A stretch of 64,000 nt of DNA, taken from NCBI RefSeq assembly GCF_022581195.2, contig NC_061466.1:5270001-5334000 (forward strand), written 5' to 3'. How positions within the stretch are numbered: the first letter of the stretch is position 1; the number at the start of each line of letters is the position of its first letter. Shown here piece by piece: positions 14,058 to 26,290 of this stretch. The stretch is from Helicoverpa zea (lineage: Eukaryota; Arthropoda; Insecta; Lepidoptera; Noctuidae). The position numbers and the translations under genes were made by a program. Under the pieces are notes generated by a model. The model did no database searches, had not been told where the DNA came from, and saw nothing but the letters and a program-made list of their open reading frames with translations.

Positions 14058-15023
14058 ATTTAATAACACAAAAAACTGAATTATTGCACGAGCGTTGTTT
14101 ACTTGCGTCTTGTAATTTCAGTCGTGACGTCACAAGTGACGACATGACACTGACAAGCGTTTTCGCGCCGGATTCAAAGTGGACAGAGAAAAATGCAATT
14201 ATTTGATAAAAAAACTTCGCATTTTCTTAAAATTAATAATTTTTCATATAAAATAGACGTATACCTACATCATACAAAGGAATTTAAAAATTTGTCATCA
14301 TGCCTATTATTTATGAAAGCATGAAACATGCTAGTGATTATAAATCCCAGCAAATACTAAATCGGCACTGTCATAGACAGTGCATGATCACATCGTGCTA
14401 TAATCGAGAATCGTGACCACAAAAATCGATGACCAATCGGTTCATATCGATAAACCCACTAGGTCACTCAATCGACTGTATCAGTTTAACGCACCCTTTA
14501 ATATTGACTATTACATAAGAGGTCAAAAGTAGTCAAAGTTGTTTATATTTAGATAATCTTTATTATTGTTTGATACCCTCTGAAAGATAAGAGTTATGTC
14601 AATTTACAATGTAGCTTATATTGTTTTGTTCACACGATGTGTTTTCGTGATAACAATGCAAGGAACTCAAGGTTTCGTTGAGGAAATTCAGGAGAAAATA
14701 CTCAGTTCAATCTACATTTGTTTTAATGTTGAAGTATGAAACAAATAAAAAATATGGATTACTTATGTAATTTAACAATTAAATAGAAAACATAATGAAT
14801 ATTCTATTGTTAATCCAGTTTATGGGTAACATTACAAGTAAAAGCCAATCACCCTGAGTTACTATTACGATAATACGTTAGAGATGCTTACGACCAATTG
14901 AAATTAATGGAGACGAGTCGATTGCTACCAACCACGAATATAGCCTAGAGACATGACAAGATGAAAGGTAGTTAGATAACAATAAAATGTAAAAAAACAT
15001 GACATAAGGATAACACACTATAC

Positions 15024-15981
15024 TTCGGCCGTTCAGAGAATGCGTTCCTGACACCTATCAGTTAGTCACGACTAGTGATGGGCACAACATAACACTGAGT
15101 TCGTTACCGTTCCTTCAAAATGAACCGCCGCATTATTTTAAGATTATTTTCGTTTTAAATTGGCGGAATCATTTGTTTTATATTTTAGTTATTTAAGTGG
15201 AAACCAAAAAAAGGTAATATTCATATAATAAAATTGTTTTATTTATTCTTTGTTACAAGTACATTGAATTGAATGTGCGAACAGAATATTAATCAGACTC
15301 CGATTTGCTTGAGGAGGTGGTGTCTTCATCATCATCTTCGCCTACATGTATAATTATATTATTATCAATAACAGAATCAATCCTGATATCTCGGTCTAAC
15401 AAAAGCCGGGTAATCAAATAAAAACAGATCGAAAACACTTGAAAAACGTGGTCTATGCGCACGAAACGACAACGGACGACTGTTTTAGCGTCACAAAATG
15501 GCGGCCCATAACGCCATTTGGGGTTACCATTTTTAATCTAAGTATAAAAATGCGGTTTGGTCATAGTTTTATTTTTATATTTCATAAACGTTATAATTAA
15601 GTCTTATAGTCCATTATTTTCCAATTCTTAAAAAGAAAATCAAAACGTATTATTTTATATTATAACTGTATAAGAACAGATTACGATACTTGCCTGTTAT
15701 TTTTAGCACAGCACTACAAAATATAAACCGCTGACATAACCTTGTAATAGCGCAGTATAGATTTAGAAAAATATTGTTTACCAAGTTATTTGACACTCAG
15801 TTTGGCACAAAATTATAACATTCATTGATTATTGATATAATAATGTTGTTTTAATGCTCCTCAATTGTTAAAACGGTAAACAACCAGCAAAAATATTTTT
15901 ATCGTAACTGCAACGCCATTGCAAAGTTACGTCGTCAGTTCAATCGCGACGTGTCAGGAACGCATTCTCTGAATGGCCGAA
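15024..15981. mobile_element. 958-bp inverted-repeat element with a transposase-like terminal exon
   Basis: Inverted ends of about 31 bp, starting ttcggccgttcagagaatgc on the left and matching in reverse complement on the right with one mismatch. CTATA flanks both sides (15018-15022 and 15982-15986). Inside, the minus strand carries what looks like a last exon followed by a polyadenylation signal. A non-autonomous DNA transposon, superfamily undetermined. Confidence 0.72.
15289..15395 (-). pseudogene. terminal exon remnant inside the 15024 element
   Basis: Acceptor ggcttttgttag, then RDIRIDSVIDNNIIIHVGED, DDEDTTSSSKSESD and TAA, with AATAAATAAA 42-51 nt after the stop (15238-15247). An acidic, Ser-rich C-terminus typical of a protein tail. 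It lies wholly inside an inverted-repeat element, so it is probably the end of the element's transposase gene. No upstream exon was found. Confidence 0.5.
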
Positions 15982-18229
15982 CTATAATGGCAGAAAAGAA
16001 AGACAATATTGAATTTAAATATCGAATAAAAACAAATGGGGTTTGATACGCCCACTTCTCATGCAACGTTCTATTGTTTTAGTTGTTACTATGATATCAT
16101 TTCGATTAAACTTACCGACGTCGCCAGGGGAAATTATCGGGGGATATACTTCTCCTGCCTTTCAGGAAAGCCTGTCTGAATTGAGCCAACGGCAAGCTCT
16201 CTCTGCGCAAAGACCATCGTACTGTTCGCGGAACACCAGTTTTCTGTACATTTTTTTCCATTTGCACAATCACATAACACAAAAACTCTATCAGTACACG
16301 TCTCACCATAGATTTAAAAACATTTTGTGAGCATTTGACACGTTCAATTAGCAGAATTACACGTACAAATGCATTAAGCGATCTAAAAACGATAACAACA
16401 GGTTGGAAACTAAATGAATGCTGTGTCCTTATCTCCACGGTTTCTATTTCATATTTACGTTTTAAGATACGGGGGAAAATGTGTAAATACGTACTGTATT
16501 TGTTTAAATTATATTATGACTGATGTGAGTTTACGTAAAGTTTTTTTAATAGTACATAGTTTTTTATCGCTTTGTGCGAACCGCGGAATTGCGATTTATT
16601 GCCTACTTATGTAAGACTTCTGAGAGAACAAGTTGTTTTAATACTTTTAATTTGTTTCCCAAGAAACAGCACCTTTGAAGCGAGTCTTGGAAAACTAGCT
16701 GAACAATTCCTAAATATATTAAACCTTGGAACTACCCTGAATAAATCGTGGTGTCTATAACAACTAGGGGTAAAGTTATGTGTTTGCAAACTTATAGCCA
16801 CAACTTTCAATTGAACAGCACTTGAAACTTAGAACTGGTTAATAAACTCCTAAAACTTCGCACAGCCTGTTCAGGCGTCAAACAATAGATATGGAGCTAC
16901 GTAAATAAATCAACTTGCTATCTTGACAACAACATACAAATTCGGTGGAGAAACGGGCAGAATACCGACAAACACATTAAGGCGAAGTGGTGAAAACCCT
17001 TAGCACGCAGGATTGATAGCAACAATAAACGATCATTTTCCTAAAGCACGTTTATGATGGATTAGCACTCAAGGCTGGTGGAAGAAACCTGGCTGGCATG
17101 TTGTATGTGTGGCAAATTGATTGCACAGCCGATTAGCTACGACGGAAACAGCCACGAAAGGTATTTGCGTGTTCAGATCAAGAAATGCATTTGCAACACT
17201 TGGAACCTACTTGGAGATGTGACGTCACTGTGCACTACTGTTGAACGTCCACAGTCGTCCAATTACAGTACGGTACGCAAATACCGTTTTTGATTTCTTA
17301 TTTGAATGATCTAACTGTTCAAGCATATTGTGCTAGCTGTAAGAAAGCCTCCGTTGATAATTTTAAAAAGTCATCAGTCTTGCAGGTAGCAGTGCAGTAC
17401 ATTAACACACGGCAACATTAAAAATATACTTTGTTAACCTAATTTTGTATTTACTGCTGTTTAGTGACTTTTGATACAATGATGTTCAGCGACATTTGGA
17501 TTGATGGTGTACAGCGACTTCAGGAATACTAGTGCACAGATACTTTTGAAATACTCGTGTTTAACGACTTTTGTAAGTTTCTGGTGTACAGTCTATTTTG
17601 TTTCCTAGTTGCGACTATAACTTATGGCATTTTATTGTGAACCGGTGTTTTGTCATATTGATTCTGTTCATCGACTTTTGGTGCTGACTGTACATACCTA
17701 AGTCTAGATCTACCTAAATCGGAATTTTCACAACCTTCATTCATTTGCACCTTTCTAATTGTTATTTTTGTCATTAATTTTAATTAAGTAAAGTATATGT
17801 GACACAATAGACCGTCGTATCACTAAAAGCGATCTTGTACATACAACCTATCACGATATTATTTATAGCAAGTTAATTGTTCATTGAACATGTTTCCAAA
17901 GGTCTTGCTTGGTCCTAATTTCAATTATGTTTAGGGCCTCACTTCTAATGCTTAGTTGAATTATCCGAGATTTTATGCACCAATAATGTGTTCGTTTTTC
18001 AAAATCGACGTATTCATATTTTAAATCTTATAACTGGGCAGTCTCGCAGGCATAAAGGTTGATTATCTTTCCTTTCTCCGTGTTGAATACTCTTTGCATT
18101 CTTCCTCTTTTGAAAGCCACATACAAAGATATAAAAAGAGGGCAGCTGAAGACAGCGCTCAGCGGCGTGTCATGACGAATCCACCTATAGTCTGTCAAGG
18201 GGTAATGATGACGTGGCTATAATACTTAC
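15982..18229. other. non-coding DNA
   Basis: Intronic or intergenic. A loose run of similar phrases (gtacagcgactt, gtttaacgactttt, gttcatcgactttt) at 17480-17690 suggests an old, decayed tandem repeat. No gene. Confidence 0.45.
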
Positions 18230-18340
18230 TGTGTAAGGGCCGGTGTTGGGACACGGAGGTGATGCCCCCTGCGGGGTCGCTCAGCGTCGCTGCCGTCACT
18301 GGCCTCCTCCGCACCGACGCTGCCCGACCCGCCCGCCGAC
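18230..18340 (-). CDS. second coding exon of the unrecognised Ser-rich protein
   Basis: Acceptor gtgtgtag and donor gtaagt, 111 nt, phase 2 in and phase 2 out. Encodes SAGGSGSVGAEEASDGSDAE then RPRRGHHLRVPTPALT. The GC-rich exon stands out sharply from AT-rich DNA. The exact phase match to the exon at 30089-30234 is the reason for joining them. The next exon was not found in the window. Confidence 0.6.
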
Positions 18341-21300
18341 CTACACACCAAGAAGGTTACACTCATGCTGTTAATAGACAAGGTGTTGGTATGATGAACA
18401 TAGATTAAAGACTTTTTGTTGACAGTGGAGGAAATCTTTGATACGTCATAGCTCTTGGATTTTGGTTATAGTATACATAGGGATTTTTTGGGGTAGATTA
18501 GTTACAAGATATTGGTTTAGAAAAAAGGGAGTTTATTTTATGTGTCAATGCATTTCATAAAGGAGAGTCGCGATATGTAATAAAATGTTGTCACGCTGAA
18601 ATGTAGTTCCTAAATTGGTGTGACATTCGAGGCCAAACAAGCCTTTATAAAAGTAGGTGTCAGATTAAATATAACTAGGTACGAGTGATTTTGAACAGTA
18701 CAAAAGCTCGTAGGTATGCCAAAAGCTTTATAAAACCAGGAAGCATCAAAAATAGAAATGAAATTGGCCGCAGATAATATCGAACTAAAATAAAAATAAG
18801 TAAGTAATTGACAGTGATAAATATCAGATTGGTTGTTCGACAAACAATAAACATTTTTATTAATTGTACTGTAGTAATTATTTGTTAGCTTTTACGATAC
18901 AATCTGAATACCAAACTTTGTAATTTCAATCTATTGGATTGTATTATTTTGGTCTGTAAAAACAATATATGACGTCACAAACCTATGACTAATATATACG
19001 TGGTTTATCACCCATCAAGGTTTAAAGTTGGAACTAAAAAGTGGCTGTCAAGTGGAACATTCAAGCAAACATCAAACAAAGTAGCTAAAGACACAACTTG
19101 TATGGGACAAGTGGGTCGCTCTACTTGCGACGTGGGACACAAAAGACGCGATGTGAGCATCAACAAACAGACATATGACACACGCCGTGATAGGACAGAA
19201 GTCAGAACACTTACTGTGAAAACGTCAGACGCATGACACACGCTAATCCTACGGCTTCTTGTAAAATACTGATGAAGTTCAAGCGATAGTCAGGAAGTTA
19301 ACCAGGACCGATAATATAAGAGGAAAAGTTGATACTTATGTGTTTACTTTTAAAATGTAGTAAGGGGAAAATGATTATTAAATATTGAAAAATATTATTT
19401 TATGTAGGTAAGTACCTAAGTAATTTTGTTTCGTATATTTAAGCATTTTAAAATCCATGAAACAGAGAAGGTATATGTGCATTAAAAATAATAAAAAGTT
19501 TCATAAATAGCCAAATTGCCATTTAAAGCGTGCAACTAACATTAAGACAACATACCAAAGTTAGTTCAGTGCAGCTAAAGGAGGAAAACCGAGCAATATA
19601 CAGCATTATTCTAAGCTCTACACACACACATATGCATGCATCACATGCATTAACTTAGTACCTTGGCATTATAAGCTTTGAAAAAGCCGCAAGCAGGCAC
19701 TAAGTCTTGGTTATACGGTAAGGGATATACTTGTCACACTCCATGCCGAATACCTAGAAATAATAAGGGCATGAATGGCGTAAGGCTGGTTGCAGACATG
19801 GTTATCTATATTGTATGCCAATAAAGAACGATCGGAATAAAGAAACCCTATGTTATTTTCAAATTCTTCCTTCAAGTTTAGGTTCGCATAACAATAGGTA
19901 CTTAGACAGTTAAGTAGCTTTAAATCATCAATTAACTGCAATAGAACCTTTGGAAAATATAATCAATTTGAAGGCCCTTTAAAACATTGAAAAAATTCTT
20001 TCACAAGACGATTTTTATCGTGTCCTATCAATTAGATTGCATGCAGTCCTGTAATTTTCAATGCAGCGACAATATCCTTTTACATCGCGATGGTAAAATA
20101 ATACAGATACCTTCATAAAAAAGTTCAAGACAGTCGACTATCGGTATTAAGGAATGTATGATAGTTGTCTATAAGGGGAGATGGTGATGAATTGCCTTCG
20201 TGTTTCCAAGCCATTAAATTAGTTTTTTATAGGAGAGAACACTATCAGAAAGTCAATTCAATATATATTTTTATATTTTTTTTTTAGGGACGTTTATAAT
20301 GTTTTACCGTCATGTGCAACCAGCCCAAAGCTTCTATTACATACTGTTATGATAAATTAACCTACTACTGTGTTAAGTAAATAAATACTAAAATTTAATT
20401 CCTACTTCATAAATGCATTATTTTGTTCAAGTCGAGTGATTTTCCTCAAGTTGTTTTCAGAAATAAACGGACAGCATTTTAAGAACAATTTACTCATCAC
20501 AATGCAATTAGGAACAGATATAAAAAATCAGGGATTCGTCAACATTTGTTCTGTTTAAAACTTACGAAAAATCACTATTCTAACATTATCATCAACATAG
20601 GTACTGGATACACATTATTTAACAATTAATTACATAAAATTAATTTACTATGGAAAATAAATTCGATGTTACCAAAAAACAATCTCAAATGATATTTTCA
20701 ATTTAAATGTCGAGCCAAGTTCAAAAAAAACTTTTTAAAAATAATAACAGTTATGATTTTTTTCTTGAATACTTACCGAAATATTCTCTTCAGCCGACTA
20801 ATGACTTGGTATTTTATGTACACGTTTCTGACACGATTCTATGCTATGGGAACACTTTCATACATTCGTACATAGCTTTAATCAGTTTTTTGTTGAATAA
20901 GCCCATTCCATTTTGCTAATTAAGTTGACGATACAAGATACCTGTGGCGCGTTTAAAATTAAGTAAATTTTATGTCTACGCTTCCTCTAATTATGTTCTA
21001 AATTATTAGGTTTTTTTCTAGTTTTTTTTTTATGCCTGTGATATTATAGTCCATATCACAAGTAAAATCTAGATTCTAGGTACTTTGAATTCATTAATAC
21101 CTGCAATAATAATTTTAAAAGAGTACGCTTTATTGTTATTAACGGGAGAGGAATACCATCATTAAATAAGAGTTTAATTGTTTGTATTTGACCAAAACAA
21201 AAAAAAATCTAGGATGCAAGTCGCAGTGTCATCATGAGGTAATTCAAAACGAATGGTTTAATAGAAACCATTAAAAACAATAACAACAATTAGAACTTTG

Positions 21301-21373
21301 CGGAAATCCTCATGGAATTGTTTTCCGTAATTCTACCTAACATACTTATGTACTTCTGTCTATAGTATGTACA
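18341..21373. other. non-coding DNA, intron of the Ser-rich gene
   Basis: Nothing supported beyond a short (ca)n run at 19621. The open frame at 18985-19236 lacks any family motif. Confidence 0.5.
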
Positions 21374-21660
21374 TACATCATTATCATCTGCTTAGCCTTT
21401 TTCCAACTATGTTGGGTTCGGCTTTCAGTCTAACCGGTTGCAACTTAGTGCCAGTGTTTTACAAGGAGCGACTGCCTATCTGAACTCCTCAACCTAGTAG
21501 CACGGCAACCCAATACCTAGGTAAGACTGTCAGTCAGACTTACTGGCTTCTGAATACCCGTAACGACAGCCAAAGATGCTCAAATGACAACCGGGAGTTA
21601 CAGTTTATCGTGCCATCCGAAACAGCGGACTATACGATATCTACGGGTATTTCATGGGCC
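21374..21660 (-). repeat. lepidopteran SINE/LINE-tail repeat, minus orientation
   Basis: In reverse complement it reads tttcggatggcacgataaac, gctgtcgttacgggtattca, tattgggttgccgtgctact, cagtcgctccttgtaaaaca, the same body as the repeat at 42841-43885. This uninterrupted copy shows what the split copy looked like before the LINE inserted. Confidence 0.75.
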
Positions 21661-24600
21661 ATGAAAATCGACCTATTATGCGAATTAGATAACGAAAGAT
21701 AGCCGTTTATAAATGTACTGGAGTCAGCGATGACTTACAACTTCATTGGATTACATACAATGACACGATGCATTCAATTTAACACTATTTTTGTTCGCTT
21801 TTCATGGGTTCAGTTTTATTTAGAACTTATAGTGGTTGAAGGTAATGGAAAACTTGTCCGAAAGTGTCGATTTTCTTTCGAGAGTGGTCATTGTAACTAG
21901 TGCCTTCTCTACAGGAAAAAGGCGATAATTTATCTGAAATGGTCTACCGATTTATGGGTTGTAAACGGCTCATTTTCTTGCAGATTTTTTGGTGGTCTGA
22001 AATTAAAGGTAGGCCGTTTAGTTTTAGCACAGAAATTTTCAATAGAATAGACTATAGAACTACATAATACATCCTTATTGACTTAGACAAGCTGAATGTC
22101 ATGGCTTATCTTTCATAAAAAATAACTACAATTATGCCTACCTATTTTAAATAAGGGTTTTTTGCACAGAAAACATATCCTACCTATTGTACACGGAAGA
22201 ATACTTGTGGTGCTTTAATGACTTGAAAGTCATTAGATTTCCCACATTTATTTAATGAACCCGTAAGTATGATGATTGTGAACTCGTTAGTCATTACTTC
22301 CAATAAAAATCTAAGTTATGTTGATTATTTCGCTTGACAATTATTTACGGTAACAATATTATGCAAAGAATAGCCGGCATAGTTCGACTTGCAGATATTC
22401 TTGTCGCTATGAGGAAATTACAAATAAATAATGTTATGTCGCATTTCTTGTTTATGGTATTGATTTATTTACAATTTACTGTGGCATTATTTATTGTAAT
22501 AAATAACAATGACTTTACCATGGTGCATACCATCTTTAATAGGTATTTAATGCATAACACTTAATTTCAGCGAAAAAGATAATTTTCTACTGGAAAATCT
22601 CCTTTATTTTGTTTCCCTTTCAGTTTTGAGCCAATACTTAAATGTTCTACAAAATATTGTTGAGAAGCTTTATCATTTATTTCTATTATGAATGTATAAT
22701 TTTGTAAATCGAAATAAATGTTCCCAAGACGTTAGTCTTGGGAACGTCCACGCCTAAAAATACGTAACACACCAAATATAATAAACGCTTAAAACCAATT
22801 AATTAACACTTTAATCCAGACGCATCCAATTATAGGGGATTTTGAAAGAATTTAACAATTTACAAAGTCACCACACGGAGTCACTGAACACACACGATTT
22901 TTATTTGATAAACTACAGTTTTCTGTGATAACACGGCGAGTATATCACTGATATTATGTTAATATTACGTATTTTGTACAGACTACACAAAACAGGCAGT
23001 GCAAACTGTCCGTCCACTCCATACCGCGGGCTGTCATCTGGGGTTTCCCCTAATTCAAGCAAACACAACCCCTATTTATATACTTACAGAGTTGAACTTT
23101 CCGTGACTCTCCACCGGTCCTAGGGAAACATGCGCAGTGGTGCATTGCGCACAATATTGATTGCAATCATATGTATGATAGAAAATATGGCGGAAAATTT
23201 GATTTCGTTTTGGTTTTTATTGTCTCTTTACACGGATTCTAATTGGTGTTGTAAGCGTTTTGTCGAGGTCCAGTAAATAGTAAATCGCAATGGTTCAATT
23301 AAGAATGTACATGGGCAATAACGGACATTGGTTGTACCTAACTTAAACTAAAGTAATATAATAAACAAGTCCATTATCGTACCCACAAACATTTATACTC
23401 TAACTACTGTTAGATAAGGGAAGCAAATTTTTCAAACGTAGCTCCAAAATACATAGAATGATTCCATAAATTATTTCTTCAATCTAGCAACAAGAACTGA
23501 TGAAATCTATAAGGCAAATTGCTAAGAAAATACCATTGTTTCCATACCATAAATAGATATAATCGATAAAGTGAATCGATGCTAATTAATCGCTACTATA
23601 GAACATTATGCGTAGTAACAGTATCGGAACACGAACATGGTAGAAAAATGGAAAAAAACTCGATCCCCACATTCTTGGTGAGGTCAAGGTAGCCACTTAC
23701 ATAAATGTTATTAGAAGTTATTTTTATAAAGTAAGAACTAATTTGTAAGAATGTTAAGTGTTTGCTGCAAAAGGCACCCAGGTATGTTAGAGGAAACTAG
23801 TATATCTTTTAGCAATCATGGCAGTTTTGTTTGGAAACTTAGCTGGCGCCCCGAGTGAACTGTGATCAGTATAATAAAAGCGCAGCGTAAGATGAACAAA
23901 CTAATAGTGTCATAAATAAGATAACGCGTCTTATTTTGGGTGCGCGAGGGGCATTTTCGCTTTTTCGCTGGCGATAAAGTCTTTAGTTTCCCCCTAAGGG
24001 CAAACGGTTAGTAGGAGCTTTTATTTTTAATTTTATAAAGGCCATCTCCAGAGCCTGGTTTAGGGTTGGCTATTGAATAACTCTTTTAAAATCGTCTGTC
24101 TTAATTAAAATGAAAAAAATGAACCGTCAGTGTTACCCTTTAACCCTCCAACATATTGTGAGGTGTTATGCAAATATTGACCTTCAAAATATCAGTTCGT
24201 ATTAGTAAATTCGATCGCATTGTCCCTTGAACTGATTGGACTCTGCGTCATCAACGTGGGAGGTCGCTTCTGAAGTGTTTACAAACAGTGGGCGTTATTC
24301 AATACCATTTGTAAAAACAATACCTTTTAGAACCGTGATCGCATATTTCAGATTTTTTTGACAGGTAGGTTAGAAGGTCATTAGCGATAGTTAGAAAAAT
24401 TGTCACATGCCCAAAAGCTTTTAATTCGTACTATAGCCATTTTCTAAGAGTATATAGGGTACGTAGTCACTCATATATGTTGTCGAAAAGCAACTAAAAG
24501 TACGTGTTTATATTACAAAAAAAGGCAGACATGTAGAGCACGTAGCTTGACGTAGCATTAATCGCTGATAAAACTAAAAAAAAGACACTTCCAAATCCAC

Positions 24601-24976
24601 TTAAATAACAGTTAAAATTAAAAACTAGACTCACGTGATAAAAAGCGTGGGAACGCCATTTGACTCCTTGCCAAACGTCTGCAGGGACCGTCTGGGAGAA
24701 ACCGCTTGGATGTCCAGGTACGCCACTTCTGGACCTGAACATATGTGGGAGTATGATTAATGAGGTTACATGCAGTTTAGACTTTAATGGTCGAATAAAA
24801 ATGCTGTTGGTTGGCGAAAATGTGGTAGAAGTTGGGTGTTAACACGATAATAGGTGCATTTTGTAAATGAATTATTTAAACTTATTCAATGGGGTGTTAC
24901 CAAAAATTTACTATTACGTGGGTAACACATTTAATAATAGGAATGACAACTGATCTAACGATTTATACCTTATACT
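21661..24976. other. non-coding DNA, intron of the Ser-rich gene
   Basis: Contains the hairpin at 22720-22745. At 23848 tggcgccccgagtg resembles a retroelement primer-binding site, but no long terminal repeat pair was found. No gene. Confidence 0.45.
22720..22745. repeat. perfect 11-bp-stem hairpin
   Basis: gttcccaagac, loop gtta, gtcttgggaac. An unusually clean palindrome in AT-rich DNA; a junction of two element ends is possible. Confidence 0.7.
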
Positions 24977-25365
24977 CTGTTTTTTAATCTCGTAGACTAA
25001 ACTGACATTACGAGTGTTCTCAGTTTATTGCAAATTCTTAAATAGTGATGTGGCACGACCGAAACTTAGCGTTAATAAAATCAAGTATCGTTTTTTTACA
25101 ATAAGTCATTCTGAAATAATAGGCTTATTCTTGATGATTACGCATGGCATTGCGTGGTCAGATGTCCCAGGCAATTTGTAGCACGTCGTGCAGCCGTGTG
25201 TACGTACGTGAATTGCAAATATAAAACTTTGAATGAATCTTAAATTCGTCTATTATAGATAAAAAGTTACGATTCATCAAACCGGTATCGTAAGTGCAAC
25301 ACTGTACAAAAAAGCTAGCAACATTATTTGCAAGTGTCAATTTAGTCTACGAGATTAAAAAACAG
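24977..25365. mobile_element. 389-bp MITE
   Basis: About 31-bp inverted ends, ctgttttttaatctcgtaga then ctaaaytgaca, one mismatch, flanked by ACT on both sides (24974-24976 and 25366-25368). No open frame. Confidence 0.72.
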
Positions 25366-26290
25366 ACTTTAGAGTTAGGCGGATAAATTAAATTACTTAG
25401 GTACAAAACGAGAGCTTTTAAATCTAAGCGAGATGGCGTAAGCTCTTGAATAAATATCTACTAAGCTTAAAAGATGATAAATAATTTGTCATTCCTGATT
25501 CCTTCTTAGTAATGAAGACAGGGGACGGCACAACGTAGTAGGCTAATAATAAAATTGTATGTCCCTAAACTTAGCTTGCAGACGAAAACACATGACGACC
25601 CGGATGCGAAAACCCGCGAGCGAAGTGTAAACAAACATGTCTGGACTAAACAGATTTTTTTAAAATTATTTATAGATACAATAAATAATTATTAAAAGCC
25701 ATTAGATTCTTGGTACTATGATTAATACAAAAAATAACGACTACGTAAACACATTCGCAATAATATTGCTTTTGACTTGGCCTTCTGAGTTTTATCGCGA
25801 TTTAATTCTAAAATAAGTTGCCATGCCATAAATTCTTACCTCTAGTCACGAGATTTTAACAAGCATTGCGTGAATTTTGCATCAATCTGTTTATTCAACT
25901 TTCTTTTTATTTTAAAATTTCGCGATTTGAATGCCTCTTTGTTACCCATCAAAAGTTAAATAACCATAAAACGATGCCTTTTCATTCAATTTTATATCAT
26001 CAACCCACGTCACTTTTCGTTAAAATCTGTCATAATTAAATTGACAATGATTTATTCGACAATTGAGTAAATACAAACAAGCTATAAACCCTTTTTTATA
26101 CTTTACGAAATGAAACCACTCACCGGGTACCACATTTTCACTAAGAGTTTTCCGGGTTCATCTTACAGAGGGATATCATAAAAACGCTTTCTTTTTGCGC
26201 GAGCTTTTCTATGAGTAGAATAATTTATGAGGCTATTTAATTGAAATATTTATTTATTTATAACCTAATACCTACCGGATATCTACATTT

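Larger units (their letters stand above)
13329..14308. mobile_element. 980-bp inverted-repeat element with two convergent start exons
   Basis: 16-bp perfect terminal inverted repeats, aataggcatgatgaca (13329-13344 and 14293-14308). Inside each end is a G+C-rich promoter-like stretch with a TGACGTCA site (13514-13521 and 14125-14132), then a start exon pointing inwards: plus at 13628-13755, minus at 14057-13899. The two exons face each other across 143 bp and neither gene can be completed, so this looks like an internal-deletion derivative of a larger two-gene transposon. No target duplication could be identified. The catgatga part recalls P-element ends, which is suggestive only. Confidence 0.75.

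Noticed and set aside
13329..14308. Direct assignment of the THAP-bearing element to the P superfamily
   Set aside because: The catgatga resemblance is short and the expected 8-bp duplication is missing, so only the THAP exon is claimed.
23848..23875. tggcgccccgagtg, like a retroelement primer-binding site
   Set aside because: No paired long terminal repeats, polypurine tract or gag/pol coding nearby.
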